Assembly: GCA_023548195.1 (NCBI GenBank)
Contig: JAJHZJ010000013.1
Location: 1,125,001-1,189,000, forward strand
Origin: Bettongia penicillata ogilbyi
Lineage: Eukaryota > Chordata > Mammalia > Diprotodontia > Potoroidae
Reading direction: 5' to 3'
DNA length: 64,000 nt
Part shown: one piece after another, positions 1 through 10,924 of the stretch
How positions within the stretch are numbered: position 1 is the first letter of the stretch
Layout of the letters: each line of letters starts with the position of its first letter
The notes under the pieces: generated by a model
Told to the model about the DNA's origin: nothing
Database searches by the model: none
The model's input: only the letters and a program-made list of their open reading frames with translations
Program-made: the position numbers and the translations under genes

Positions 1-119
1 TTAACTGCTTCTGTGGTTACTGAACTTGCCCTTTGTACTTTTTTTTTATTATTAAATTTCCTTCTTTGTGTCCCTTTATGTTTCCTTTAATTGTCTGTAA
101 CTGGACATTGGTATAATTG

Positions 120-305
120 AAAAAGCTTTGACCCTAAAATCAGAATCTGGTTTCAAATCTTGTCTCTGACATTTACTACTTGTATCATCTTGGGCAAGTC
201 GCTTTTCCTCCCTGTGTTTCAACTTCTTCATCTGTAGAATGAGGGAGGTGGACCAGTGGCCTCTGAGGTTCCTTTCAGCTCTAGATCTCCAATCTCTGTG
301 TGTGA
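120..305 (+). mobile_element. MIR/CORE-SINE
   Basis: gggcaagtcgcttttcctcc, then atctgtagaatgagg, then gttcctttcagctctagat, the usual MIR-type order. SPATA7 intron 3. Confidence 0.7.
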
Positions 306-904
306 ATAGGGCTTAGATATAGCTATAGGCAATCTTAAGGAATATTGGGATCAAAGACAGTCTTTTTGAAAAGAGATTATAAATTAATGATCCTGCTAGT
401 CTTGAGTGTTTGTACACAAATATATCATTAGAAATAAAAGTGACAGATTAAGAAGCAGTACCTGAATTGGCCTTTTAAAAGTCTGAACAAAGAGTAAGTT
501 GCTAGTAAAAGCTGGCTCTTTAGAGTTTGAGAATTTTAATTTGTTACTATTTCCTAGCTCATTTAAAATATTTCCAAGTAACTACAATACAGTGGTTCAG
601 AAAGAAAGCTCTCTTTCAACCATAGATTAGTGTTGCATTTCAAAATATTTGAACTTCTTGCTATCCTAATTTTTTTTATCAAAATTAATATTAATAAATC
701 CATGACAATTTTCAGTTCCAGCAGAACTGTTTCACTAGGTTTATTTTCCATCCCGCTGTCTATTCAAAAGTTATTTAGATTCAGTAGTTCAAAAAATTTC
801 ACAATTGTACTGAGTGATCCTGTGTCTTTTTTTACCCTTCAGACACTGGTTTAAGGAATATTTAGTATGCTAAAAAATAGAAGCCTTAAAATGGAATGTA
901 TTTG

Positions 905-1085
905 TTTTATTGGAAAGGTCACTGACTAGGAGTTGAGAGACTAGATTCCTGTGTCAACTGTCACTAAATAGATATGTGACTTTGTGCAAATCTCTTCCTT
1001 TTTCTGAAACACTATTATACTTCCTATGTAAAATGAAAATTGTACTAGATAATCTTAAGAAGCCTTCTGAAATTCTATGAAATCT
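905..1085 (+). mobile_element. MIR/CORE-SINE
   Basis: Diverged copy: gtcactgactaggagttgag, then gactttgtgcaaatctcttc, then cttctgaaattctatga. Confidence 0.55.
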
Positions 1086-1189
1086 ATATAAACTTTGAAA
1101 ATGTATGGAATATAGAACTTGAACATAAAATATTAAGCTGTATTTAATTATATTATCCCCGAAGCATTAAAACATGTTTTTTCATTCAT

Positions 1190-1420
1190 TTGTTTTTAAG
1201 TAGTGTCCAGTTCTTCATGACCTTATTTGATATTTGCTTGGCAGAGATACTAGAGTGGTTTGCCATTTCCTTCTACATCTAATTTTACAAATGAGGAAAT
1301 TGATGCAAACAGGGTTAATTGATTTGCCCAGGATCACACAATTAGTAAGTGTCTGAGGCCAGATTTGAACCCAGGAGGATGAGGATGAGCTTTCCTGACT
1401 CCAGGCCTCTAGCTGCTCAA
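1190..1420 (-). mobile_element. Marsupial tRNA-derived SINE
   Basis: The reverse complement contains the typical head (gagcagctagaggcctggag), CORE and the tail around ggcaaaccactctagtatc. It lies in SPATA7 intron 3. Confidence 0.75.
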
Positions 1421-1550
1421 AACATGGGTGATAGGACTTTAAAAGTAAAACATGCTAAATTATAAACAAATAATATTTTTGAGGACTTTTTCTAACTTAA
1501 CCAATATTCAGTTTAGAATTATTATTAAGTTATATGTTTTTCCTTTTCAG

Positions 1551-1598
1551 CCGTTGTAGATTGCTCAATGCCAGTAAGCATGACTTCCAGCATTAAAT
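1551..1598 (+). CDS. SPATA7: SPATA7 coding exon 4 (48 bp)
   Basis: The acceptor tccttttcag lies directly before 1551 and the donor GTAAGT starts at 1599. The exon opens two bases into a codon and closes one base into the next. It reads (A)VVDCSMPVSMTSSIK, then a split Tyr codon. Human reads AVDCSVPVSVSTSIKY at the same place, so the short exon is recognisable despite its length. The phase joins exactly to the exon at 7749. Confidence 0.9.
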
Positions 1599-1659
1599 GT
1601 AAGTAATCTTGTTGCCTTTATGAAAAACACTGATAATTTTATGTATAGGACATAAATTG

Positions 1660-3502
1660 TAAAAAGTACTGCTAGGAGTCAGGAGATTTGAGGTTCTGTT
1701 TTGATTCAGCCACTCATTAGCTAGGTATATAACATTAGTCAAATCACTTTATGTCTGTCGGGAAGTTTTATCATATCAGTCAGTAAACATTAAGCTCCTA
1801 CTGTGCGCCAGGCCCTGTGCTAAATTCTGGGAATACAAAAAGAGGCAAAAGATAGTCTCTGCCCTCAAGGAACTCACAGCCCAGTAGAGATTAGAAGCAA
1901 ACAAAAATGTACAAACAAACTACGTACAGCATAAATAGGAAATGAGAGGAAAGGTTTAAGAGGGGTCGGAAAAGGCTTCTGGTAGTAAGAGGTGGGATAT
2001 TAATTGGAACTTGAAAGAAGCCAGGAAAGCCAAGAGGTAGAGATGAGGAGAGAGAGAGCATTCCGTGCTTGGGGGACAGCCAAGCAAAATATCTGAAGCT
2101 GAGAAATGTAGTGTCTTATTCATGAAACAGCCAGGAGGCCATTGACATTGGATCCAATAAGTGGTGGAGTGGGATGTGAGGTTCCAGAAGTGTGTGGGGA
2201 TTAGATTATGAGGGACTTGGAATTACAGAGAATTTATATTTGATTCTAGGGGTGATAGGGAGCCACTGGAGTTTATTGAGCAGAATGGTGACAAACCTGT
2301 GCTTTAGGAAAAATTACTTTGTCAAGTGAATAGAAAATAGATTGGAGTGGCAAACAGTCCCACCAGCAGGCTATTGTAGTAGTCCAAGCAGTAGATGATG
2401 AAGGTCTGCAACAGGGTGATGGCAGTATCAGAGGAGGAAAGTTTTATTCAAGAGATGTTGCAAAGGTGAAATTGACAGGCCTTGGCAACGGATTGGATTC
2501 AGGGGAGTAAGGGATAGAAGTCAGCAAGGTCACCTACATTGCCATCCTGAGGGACTGGGAGAATGGTGGTACCCCTGAGAGGAATAGGCAAGTTTGGGAA
2601 GGGGGAATGTTTAGGGGGGAAGAGGATAAGTTCAGTTTCAGACAAGATGAGTTTGAGATATCTGCTGAATAGAGTTCTAAATGGCTGTTAGATTTATAAG
2701 CCTGGAGGTCAGCTAAGAGATTAGAATAGGTTAGGTAGATTTGAGAATCATCACAATAGAGATGATAATTAAATCTGTGGGAGCTGATTAGATCACTAAG
2801 TGAAATAATATAGACAGAGAAGACAAAAGGGCCCTGGACAGAGCCCTGTGGAGCATCCAGTATTAATGGACATGATCTGAATAAGGAGATAGAGGAGAGG
2901 TCATTTAGATAGGAGAACCAGGAGAGAGTGGCATCCTGAAAACCTAGAGAAAGAAAGCATCAAGTGAAGTAAGATGATCAATATCAAAGGCTGCAGAGAG
3001 ATTGAGGAGAATTAAGGATTGAGAAAAGATCATTACATTTGGCAACTAAGAAAGAGATCATTAGTAACTTTGGAGAGAGCATTTTTTGTGAAATGATGAG
3101 GTCAAAAGCTAGATGCAGGAGGATAAGGAGAGACTGAAAGGAGAGGAAGTGGAGGTATCTGTCAGAGAAGGCCTTTTTGAGGAGTTTAGCTACAAGGGTC
3201 AGAAGAGATAGAAGATTGGTTAGTGGGGAGTGGAAGGATCAAGAAAGAATTTTTGAAGGATGAGGGAGTCCTGGGCATTTTTTTAAGCAGTAGGGAAGGA
3301 GCCAGTACATGAGGAGAAATTGAAGATAAAGCAATCTATTGAAGGAGACAAAATATGTAGTAAGGTTTCTTGTACAGGTAGAGGGGTTTGCGTTGGTAAG
3401 GAGTAAGGCTACAACTTCTTCAAGTGGGATGGGTAAAATAACATGGTTGGATTGATCACCTTTAAGGTCTCATGCAGTCTTAAAATTCCTGTTATTCCCA
3501 CT
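1660..3502 (+). mobile_element. MIR/CORE-SINE split by an L2 (5' part 1660-1765, 3' part about 3425-3502)
   Basis: The SINE 5' half stops after aaatcactttatgtctg. Its 3' half (ggttggattgatcacc, taaggtctcatgc) resumes only after the L2 at 1776-3425, so the LINE inserted into it. Confidence 0.55.
1776..3425 (-). mobile_element. L2-type LINE, long antisense copy (about 1.65 kb)
   Basis: On the + strand it starts with the reversed 3' end (agtaaacattaagctcctac, gccaggccctgtgctaaatt) and continues through the purine-rich antisense of the L2 reverse transcriptase region (tcctggacagagccctgtgg, gccagtacatgaggag). No intact ORF. Confidence 0.75.
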
Positions 3503-3571
3503 CAAATAAGGTGATTAGATTAGATCACCTTTAAGGTCTCATTCAGTCTTAAAATTCCTGTTATTCCCACT
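3454..3571 (+). repeat. Tandem duplication, 69-bp period
   Basis: 49-bp units at 3454-3502 and 3523-3571 differ at one base (catgcagtc against cattcagtc), separated by 20 bp. The unit is the 3' end of a MIR-type SINE. Confidence 0.85.
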
Positions 3572-4029
3572 GCCTTTGAGACAGTGGGAATAAATTAGAA
3601 ACTAAAAATACCATAATTAGAAATTATAAATTTAGAAACTAAAATTAGAAACTGAAAATAGTATAATTAGCACTTTCTCCAAATGACTGAATTTTATCTG
3701 CTTGCATAATTAATTTTCATTCATTTCTTCTTAGCTGAAATGCTAATAGTTAGCTGTGATGACTTTAAATAATTAAAATCAGAAATTTCTATCTAATAGA
3801 ATTATCTTGATGCCAGTTGATACCTATAGTTATCATAGGCCCATATAATTTGAATTTAAGCCAAGAAATTTTTATTAAAAAATTAAGTGAAACCTTCACA
3901 TGATATATGCCTATTTTAGTAGTAATGATAGCATTAAAATGTTTTCCAGTTTGAAGTTCATTTTTATTGTTATAATTTAAAGCTAATCATTCTTAACATA
4001 GATTATGTTGGAAGAAAATATTAAACTCC

Positions 4030-4620
4030 TAACAGTGCTTGGTGCGTAGTAGGCACTTAATAATTACTTGTAAACTGATTGATTGATTGATTGACTGATT
4101 GATAGAACAATCTCCACTACCAAAAAGTTTATATTCTAGTGAATAGGAGAATCTAGTGGATTCTCTAGTAGAGAATAAATACATATATAAAACATATACA
4201 GAATAAATAGGTAATGAATATAAATAAAAATTAAATACACTGTAGTTTGTGAAGGAAGGCTGGAAAAGTTTGAGAGATAGAGAAAAGATTCACATAAAAT
4301 TGTTGTGGTGCTTGAGCTCTACCTTAATATAAGAGAGGGATTCTGTGAGATTAGGAGGTTGTATATGGTCAATGCAAAGGTTGCAGAGTATAGGATAAAC
4401 TGGAATAGAAAGAGACTTGAGGCAAAGAGGCTATTGTATTAACCCAACTGAGAGGTGATGACTGCTTGAGCAAAGCGGGTAGCTGTGTGAAAAGAAGGAA
4501 GGGGTTGGATGTAAGAGATGTTGTGAACGTAGAAACGGCAAGATATAATAACTGATTGGCTCTAGAAGGTGAGGAGGGAGAGTAAGAATGCAAGCATAAT
4601 TCTCACTTGGATATGAATGG
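4030..4620. mobile_element. L2-derived block hosting the retrocopy
   Basis: 4030-4110 is a sense L2 3' end (gcgtagtaggcacttaataa plus a gattgattgattg run). 4110-4620 is antisense L2-like (ggctattgtattaaccca, gaggtgatgactgc). The retrocopy at 4640 inserted at its right edge. Confidence 0.5.
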
Positions 4621-4625
4621 TTTAG

Positions 4626-4639
4626 AATAGCTAAACCAG
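4626..4639 (+). repeat. Left target-site duplication of the retrocopy
   Basis: aatagctaaaccag here matches aatggctaaaccag at 5510-5523 with one mismatch. This brackets the poly(A)-tailed insertion and is as expected for L1-type target-primed integration. Confidence 0.75.
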
Positions 4640-5511
4640 CTGCTCGTTCAGGCTCTGAGTGGGCGGGAGGGGTACCCTGGGATGGAGGAGGACCTGGAAG
4701 CAGAGCCAGAGCCTGGGCGGGAGCTGGAGGTGGAGCCCGAACCTGTCCCGGAGCAGGAGCAAGATCCTGAGTCTGAGCAGGACCCGGAGTCAGAGTTGGA
4801 GCCAGAGTTCGAGGCAGAGCCAGAGTCCAAGGCTGAGCCCAAGTCCGAGCCTGAGCCTGAGTCTGAGACCGAGCCTGAGCCTGAATCTGAGCCCCAGCTG
4901 GAGCAGGAGTTGGAGCCCAGACAGAAGTGAGAACTGGAACTGGAGGCCTGGCTGGAGCTGGGGAAGGAATCGGAAGCAGAGTCCGAGCAGGAGCTGGAGC
5001 CAAGGCTGGCATGGGCTGAGGCCAGGACCCAGGAGGAGCAGGAGCTGCAGGATCGGGAGTTTTTCTCTTGGGCAGAGTTCAGCCAATTTTTCGATGCTTG
5101 GTGTCAGTAGCATCGGGCTCTCTTCTTCATCATGAGCTCCATGCACCTGGCCAAATGCCGTTGGGCCCTCGATACCCCACTCCAGGCCCTCATCGATGTC
5201 CTCAAATGCAGCTACATACGGCTCGTCTGCAAGGATGTGCGGGCCCCTGCCGTCAGGCCTGGCATTGCGGGGTGAGAGGCTCAAGGTGGGGCAGGGCCTG
5301 GTAATCTTGCCTCTGCCCCTTCTGCTTTCCTGTGGGAGCCAGCCTGGGCCCAGAGCTCTTGGCTTATTGGTGTTGAATCTAACCTTGAGCAAGAACCAAA
5401 TGCTATATTGTTCCAATTATGTCTCCTCCTGACTCAGAACCCTCCATGATTTCCCACTGCCCATTAAATAAAGTTTAACCTCCCCACTGGCGCAAAAAAA
5501 AAAAAAAAAAA
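4640..5511 (+). pseudogene. Processed retrocopy with poly(A) tail, Glu/Pro-repeat plus ZSWIM-like N-terminal domain
   Basis: A G+C-rich island in AT-rich intron, ending in 18 A (5494-5511) with AATAAA at 5467-5472. It is bounded by a 14-bp direct repeat with one mismatch (4626-4639 and 5510-5523, core gctaaaccag). Frame 4682-5275 begins [20 protein letters not shown], runs through a long Glu-Pro/Glu-Ser repeat, then reads FFSWAEFSQFFDAWCQ, SSMHLAKCRWALDTPLQAL and SYIRLVCKDVRAPAVRPG. In-frame stops at 4928-4930 (TGA) and 5108-5110 (TAG) break it, so it is a pseudogene. The pattern after the repeat resembles the FAR1-like N-terminus of ZSWIM proteins; I cannot name the parent. The terminal TGA overlaps a donor-like GG|GTGAGA, and the following 3' part resembles an L2, which suggests an intronically polyadenylated parent transcript. 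Confidence 0.8.
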
Positions 5512-5523
5512 TGGCTAAACCAG
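5510..5523 (+). repeat. Right target-site duplication of the retrocopy
   Basis: Follows the A-run directly. Pairs with 4626-4639; the last 10 bases are identical. Confidence 0.75.
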
Positions 5524-5967
5524 GTAGATTTTGTATAGAGAATTATATATTTTCTTAGAGATTATGCTTGTTAAATCTTCCATTATTGCAGAATTAAATT
5601 ATTACTTATCATCTTAGTCACAAAGACATATTCAAAATAAATGCTGTGACTGAGCAGAAAGTGAGTTTCCTACATCTGGGCCTTTCTGAGTCAATTCTGC
5701 CTTTACCTAGTCTCACCTGAATCCGGCTGGCCCTTCAGAACTTCATCTTGGTCGTGGTTCCTGGAATTGCTGCTTTTCCCTTGATGCTGTCTGTATCACC
5801 AGAAAGGACTTTCTTCTTTCCTGAGCTCTAGGTCCCATTTACCCCACAGGCATGAAATCTGCAGGAATATTGTCTGTTTTGTACAGGACCTGATACCTCA
5901 CCAAGCTCAAAGTCTCTCTTGATTTAGCACTTGATTTGGTTTTTCTATTAGAGGTCTGCCAATTCCA

Positions 5968-6625
5968 TTCAACTTAACAAATATTTATGAAGTGTTACCT
6001 TCTGGGAAGGGGAAGACAAAAATAAAACCATTCTTCCCTCAAGAATTTTACACTGTACTGGAGGGTTAGAAGCATGTCTGCAGATAAGTAAAGGAAGAGA
6101 GCACTAATGACTGAGGGGGAAGACCTGGGAGAGAAGGAAGGTCAGGAGATGCTTTATTTAAGAAATCAATTGAGCCCCCAAAATGGAAGTAATAAATGTC
6201 TTTGCTAAAGTAGCACACACACACACACACACACACGAAATACACAATGAATATAAGCTTGTTGTGGCGGGAAGGGTATTAGTAGCTAGGGAAATCATGA
6301 ACAGATTCATGCAGATGGTAGCATTTGAGTCTTGAAGGAAATTAGAGATTCCAAGAGGAGAAAATGAAATGAAGATGGAGTACGTTCTAGGCCAGTAGGG
6401 CAATAATTCTAAAGACACAAAAGATGGGAGATTCATTACTGTGTGCAGAACAACAAGTAGGCCAACATGAGTCAGGTTTATGGACAGGTGAAGGGTCTAT
6501 GTTAGAAGACCACATGGATAGGAACTGGCCAGGTTGTGAAGAATTTTAAATGCCAAATAAAGAAGTTTTGATTAGTTCCTTTAGGGAGCCTCTAGATCTT
6601 ATTGAGCATAGGGGTAACAGTGATT
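5968..6625 (-). mobile_element. L2-type LINE fragment, antisense
   Basis: Contains gggaaggggaagacaaaaat, ccaggttgtgaagaatttta and ggagcctctagatcttattg, the purine-rich antisense L2 pattern. Includes a (CA)n run at 6214-6236. Confidence 0.6.
6214..6236 (+). repeat. (CA)n microsatellite
   Basis: Uninterrupted CA dinucleotides, about 11-12 units. Confidence 0.95.
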
Positions 6626-7504
6626 TTTTTTTCTTGTATTGAAAAGATAGATTCAAGATTTTTAAAAGTTTAAAGACAAGTTAAGATAATATTGCTTCCT
6701 ATTGCCACATATATGAGAAAGAAAAGTCACTTCCCAACATCTCTTAATAGCTTCATATAAAACTTTGCACAGCTAACCACCAGTGATAAAGGCTAGGTGC
6801 AGTGAATGGGAAAGGGGCATATTATACATCTGTGTTAACTTTACCGTACCACACTATGTATACTTTATTATTAACTTTAATATGTCTTCATTTTAGTACC
6901 TTTTATGACTCATATAAAGGTATTATCTTGTGTTTTTCTTTGTTATATAGGCTAAGTTAAGTGAGTAGGTGGGGCAAATTCACCTTACATAAAAATTGCT
7001 TTACACAGTGGTCTGCAGAATGGTCAACTTATTATAAAGCAAAAGCTATGCGTAGTCTTCTTGAAAGATATGGTGCTTTCTAGTAGTTTGGTCAATAATT
7101 ACCAGATTGATGAGAAAGAAGACTGTATAGCTGTTTCCAATTTTTTATTTCTACCATTGAATCTTTATTCTTCTTTGTAAATATATATACCTTTCTTCAG
7201 TATTATTTTCTTTTGTTTTTTATTACCTCACATATAGACAGGTAGATACTTACTCAAAATAGTCTTTTTGCAGGTTCCCATAAATTAAGTATTTATGGTC
7301 ACAGCTTCTTATTCAATAACCTTAGCTTATGTATTAAATTGTCTTTGGATCGTGGATTGATATACATGAATTTGCAAAAAATGCATAATATGCAAAATGT
7401 GCATAATAGAGGACTCAGTGGAAAATGTTTTCATTAATATTTCAGAAAGAATAGGGACAGGTACGGGTCCTATGATTGCATTGATATAGAAAAGCCCCCT
7501 ATTT

Positions 7505-7665
7505 AAATGCAAGTCAGCACCTTTTCTGCAATTTCAAGTCTTAGTTGCTTGGAGCACTGAGAGGTTAAGTGATTTGTTCAGCGTCATAGTCAATATGTGC
7601 CTGAGGTGAAATTTGAATCCAAGTCTTCTGGGGTTATATCCTCTATGCTATGTTGCCTCTCTTAT
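7505..7665 (-). mobile_element. SINE fragment (tRNA/MIR-type)
   Basis: Contains gagcactgagaggttaagtg and tttgaatccaagtcttc, the antisense of a SINE body. Same family as 29195-29425. Ends 80 bp upstream of SPATA7 exon 5. Confidence 0.6.
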
Positions 7666-7748
7666 ATTTCAATACTACTTCTCCCACCCCCACGGAACAC
7701 TCTTCTACTTTGCACCAATCTCTTAAAATTTTTTTATTCTTCCCTAAG

Positions 7749-7882
7749 ATTCAGATCAGCAGCGAAGAGAGAAACTTAAAAAAGAATTGGCACAGTGTGA
7801 AAAGGATTTAAAATTAGCTAGAATCGCTACACAAACAAGTAACAAAGTTAGTCCCAGTCCACCTTCTTCTTCGAGTCTAAAG
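7749..7882 (+). CDS. SPATA7: SPATA7 coding exon 5 (134 bp)
   Basis: The acceptor is ttccctaag and the donor GTAAGG starts at 7883. The first two bases complete a Tyr codon. The peptide starts SDQQRREKLKKELAQCEKDL, a charged, probably helical stretch nearly identical to human residues 81-100, then turns into a Ser/Pro-rich end (SPSPPSSSSLK) that differs from human. The exon closes on a codon boundary. The human position of the LCA3 nonsense mutation Arg85 falls here by my count (established knowledge, position from memory). Confidence 0.95.
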
Positions 7883-8194
7883 GTAAGGTAACATCTTTTA
7901 AAACTTAATTTGAAATGTTAATAATGTTAGCTTTTATGGTAAACTACTAATACATTTGCCATTTTTGTCCACAAGAATGCTATATTTAAGCCAAGGATGT
8001 GTTTCAGGGAAGAGCCTGATACTAGCTTGAGGGATGGGCTGTGTGTATAGTTAGGAAGAAAGATGTTAGAACTGAGTAGTCACAAAGCAGAGCGAGACCA
8101 CGGTTAGTAGCAAGATAGGAAGTTAATAGAGCTGAACAATTTTTAATCAGAGGTTGTAGTAACAGAATGATTGAGGGAAAAAGTTAGTCAGAAA

Positions 8195-8500
8195 GCTTAA
8201 TAAACAATTAGGCACTTCTGTGCCAGGCATTGTGCTAAGTTCTGAGGATACAAGAAAAGCAAAAATTCCTACCCTCAAGGTTTTTGTGCTCTAATAGAGA
8301 GAAAGTATCCCAATCACAAAGCTGGGATTGCGGGAATAGAAATCTAAGGAATGTACTGTCCCCTGGAGGAGGGAATATGCAGGCACTTTTCCTGAGAGGG
8401 AAGGGACTGGTTAGGTGAATAGTACAGGCCAAATGGTTCAAAGTTAGGATTGCAATGAAGAGGCAGGTGAACAGAAGTAAGATTGGAGTATGAAAAGGCA
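8195..8500 (-). mobile_element. L2-type LINE 3' fragment, antisense
   Basis: aataaacaattaggcacttc, gccaggcattgtgctaagtt, then purine-rich antisense DNA. Confidence 0.6.
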
Positions 8501-8794
8501 TGTGGCATGACTCCCAAGAAAGTTTAGATTGCTTAGGAAGATTTATTAGTGTGGTGTTCTAATGGAGTTATAAGGAATTCCTTTGGTAACCCTGCCCTAG
8601 GGCAGCTCATCCATATTTTAAAAGATCCAACTCTCCAGAGCATATCCTATTTCCCACGGCTGACAGCTGTTTCTTCTTGAAAAGGAAATTTTACTTTTTA
8701 AGCTCCTGTTCCCCTCTATGTGGTTTTTGATGTCCAGTTCTCTTCCAGGGCCTTTGGTCTAGCAGCTGGACGTTTGATTGACAATTGCGTTACA

Positions 8795-8925
8795 TGATTT
8801 CTTCACCTCCATTAGACTGAGTTCCTTGAGAGGAGGGACTTATATGTTTCTTTGTATCTCTAGTGCTTAATACAGCACTAAGTGGATACTTAGTAAATGT
8901 TTACTGACCGAGAGTCAAAATAATG
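8795..8925 (+). mobile_element. L2-type LINE 3' end, sense
   Basis: gagttccttgagaggaggga, then ggatacttagtaaatgttta; the common L2 tail. Confidence 0.65.
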
Positions 8926-9214
8926 TGACTTGATAACCCCCTATAATAATGCTGTGGAACAAGGAATCATCTTGAACAGCAAACAAGCCAATAATTTTCA
9001 CTTTTTACATCTCATGTTTCTTCCCTCCATGAGGAATTTTCATTAATCCAAGAATCTTTATCTGTAGGGATTCCCAAATGATGTACTGTGTTATAACAGA
9101 TCACTGTATAAATGTTGATAGCTTTCTATGTGTCAAAATTTTAAATTTCATCTTCACAGAGGAAGTATTTTATGAAGATACTCATGTATACATTGAGTAC
9201 CAGTCTCTTTCCTC

Positions 9215-9375
9215 ACTATAGTATTTTTAACTGTGTGGCTTTGGCAAATTAAGTTTTCTGAAGCTTAGTTTCTTCATCTATAAAATAAACGTAATACTTA
9301 GATTTCTTAGCTCACAGTGTTACTGTAAGAAAGTACTTATAAATACTAAAACATATAGCCATTAAGGTAGTGTCA
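9215..9375 (+). mobile_element. MIR/CORE-SINE
   Basis: gtgtggctttggcaaattaa, then cttcatctataaaataaacg. Confidence 0.5.
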
Positions 9376-10014
9376 TGAAAAATCTTAGAAGGGCCTAGGA
9401 CAAACAAACACGTTAGGAGAGATTTAGATTAGGGCACCTGATGGAACATTAATCAAGAAGACCAAAGAGAGACGTCAGTGAACTTCACTGTTCATTTTTA
9501 GACTATAAGAAAATGGTCAGTAAGCCTGTGAGTACTGGCAGAGCTGATGTGCCAGGACAAATAGAAATCAGTATGAGCTCCAATAAATGGACATGAGGAC
9601 AGCAGGATCTCAGTCCTGGTCTGCTTGTTTAAGTAACAGCAAGAGACAAAGCCACCCCTCCCCCCATCTCTACTATAACCCATCCCCCATAGATCACTGT
9701 TCAAAGAGACAGGGCAGAGCTATACTCCTACTGGAACCACAAGAGACAGTTCACATACCACCTGGGTAGGCTGTATGTCAAAAGACCTCTAAGAGCCAGT
9801 GCTCCTCTCAGGACTACATTAAGAGGTAGTCAGCTATTTACTATTTACCTTGAGACTAGCATGAACCTTGACATCTTCTTAGGACCCATAAAAGCACAAC
9901 TAAGGGACAGAGACAACCCTCATTGGGAATTGTGCAAAGAAATGGAGACAGATATCATGGAGTCCAGTACCCTCGTTAAGCCACTAGGATCAGCCATTCA
10001 GAACTACATTATCA

Positions 10015-10460
10015 TACAGTTTAAAGAAAAGGAGTGATTGTGAGCAGAACCAGGAGAACATTATGCACAGTAATAGCCACTTTGTGCGATGACTAACTTT
10101 GACAGACTTAGCTCTTCTCAGCAGGGCAAGGATCTAAGACAACTCCAAAAGATTCATGATGGAAAATGTTATCTACATTCAGAGAAAGAACTATGGAGTC
10201 TGAATGTAGATCAAAGCATAGTATTTGCTCTTTTTTTGGTGTCTTCTTTTTCGTGATTTTTCCCATTGGTTCTAATTCTTTTTTACAACATGACAAATGT
10301 GGAAATATGTTTAATATGAATGTATATGTATAATTATATGAGATTGCATGCCATCTTTTGGAGGAAGTTGGTAAGGAAGGGGGAGAAATTTTAGAACTCA
10401 AAATCTTATAGAAGTGAATGTTTAAAACTAGAAATAAGTAAATTTATTTTTTTAAAAAAA
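10015..10460 (+). mobile_element. L1-type LINE 3' end
   Basis: gtgagcagaaccaggagaac, then agagaaagaactatggagtc and an A-rich end. This is the usual 3' region of marsupial L1-type insertions. Related copies at 12240-12795, 17630-18105, 59655-60035 and, reversed, 46375-46760. Confidence 0.65.
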
Positions 10461-10614
10461 GGAAGGATCAAACTGGACCTGCCCACCCCATCCAAGAGTA
10501 CGGGAAGGGGTAGAGCCTAGATTTTGCACAAAAGCCTAATCTAAGAAGTAAGAAAAGTGCTGTGTAAAACTGAAACACTATGTTGCAGTTAAGATGGTGA
10601 CATAAAAGGTCCTA

Positions 10615-10790
10615 GAATAAAAATTCTTAACCTGAAGTCCAAAAACTTCGTTAATATTTTTAAACTATATATCAATATAATTGGTTTCCTTTGTAGTCCT
10701 TTGTATTTTAAAACATTATTCTGAGAAGGGTTCCATGGGTTTCACCACACTGCCAAAGGTGTCCATGACACGATAAAAGTTAGAAGTTCA
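10615..10790 (-). repeat. Unclassified dispersed repeat, copy A
   Basis: Shares attcttaacc/cttcttaa, tataattggtttcctttgt, ctgagaagggttcca and gggtttcaccacactgcc with 47625-47815. I recognise it as a mammalian-type medium repeat but cannot classify it. Confidence 0.5.
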
Positions 10791-10924
10791 GCTGTCCCTA
10801 CAAACACCCTGGCAGAGATTTAAAATGGTAATAGAACAGTGATTAAGACCTGCAGGTACTCAGAGAAGGGACTTCATAAAGGAAGTAGAAGTCTGCCTTA
10901 GTGCCCATAAATGGGGCCTGGAGC

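Larger units (their letters stand above)
1599..7748 (+). other. SPATA7 intron 4, remainder
   Basis: Besides the listed SINE/L2 copies and the retrocopy, 3572-4029, 5524-5967 and 6626-7504 are AT-rich or ordinary unique sequence in which I recognise nothing. Confidence 0.6.

Noticed and set aside
4431..5012. 193-codon open frame on the minus strand, rich in Ala/Pro repeats (and a 208-codon one at 4790-5416)
   Set aside because: It is the mirror of the GAGCCTGAG-type repeat of the + strand retrocopy; low-complexity G+C-rich repeats leave all frames open. It begins and ends in repeat DNA and has no recognisable domain.
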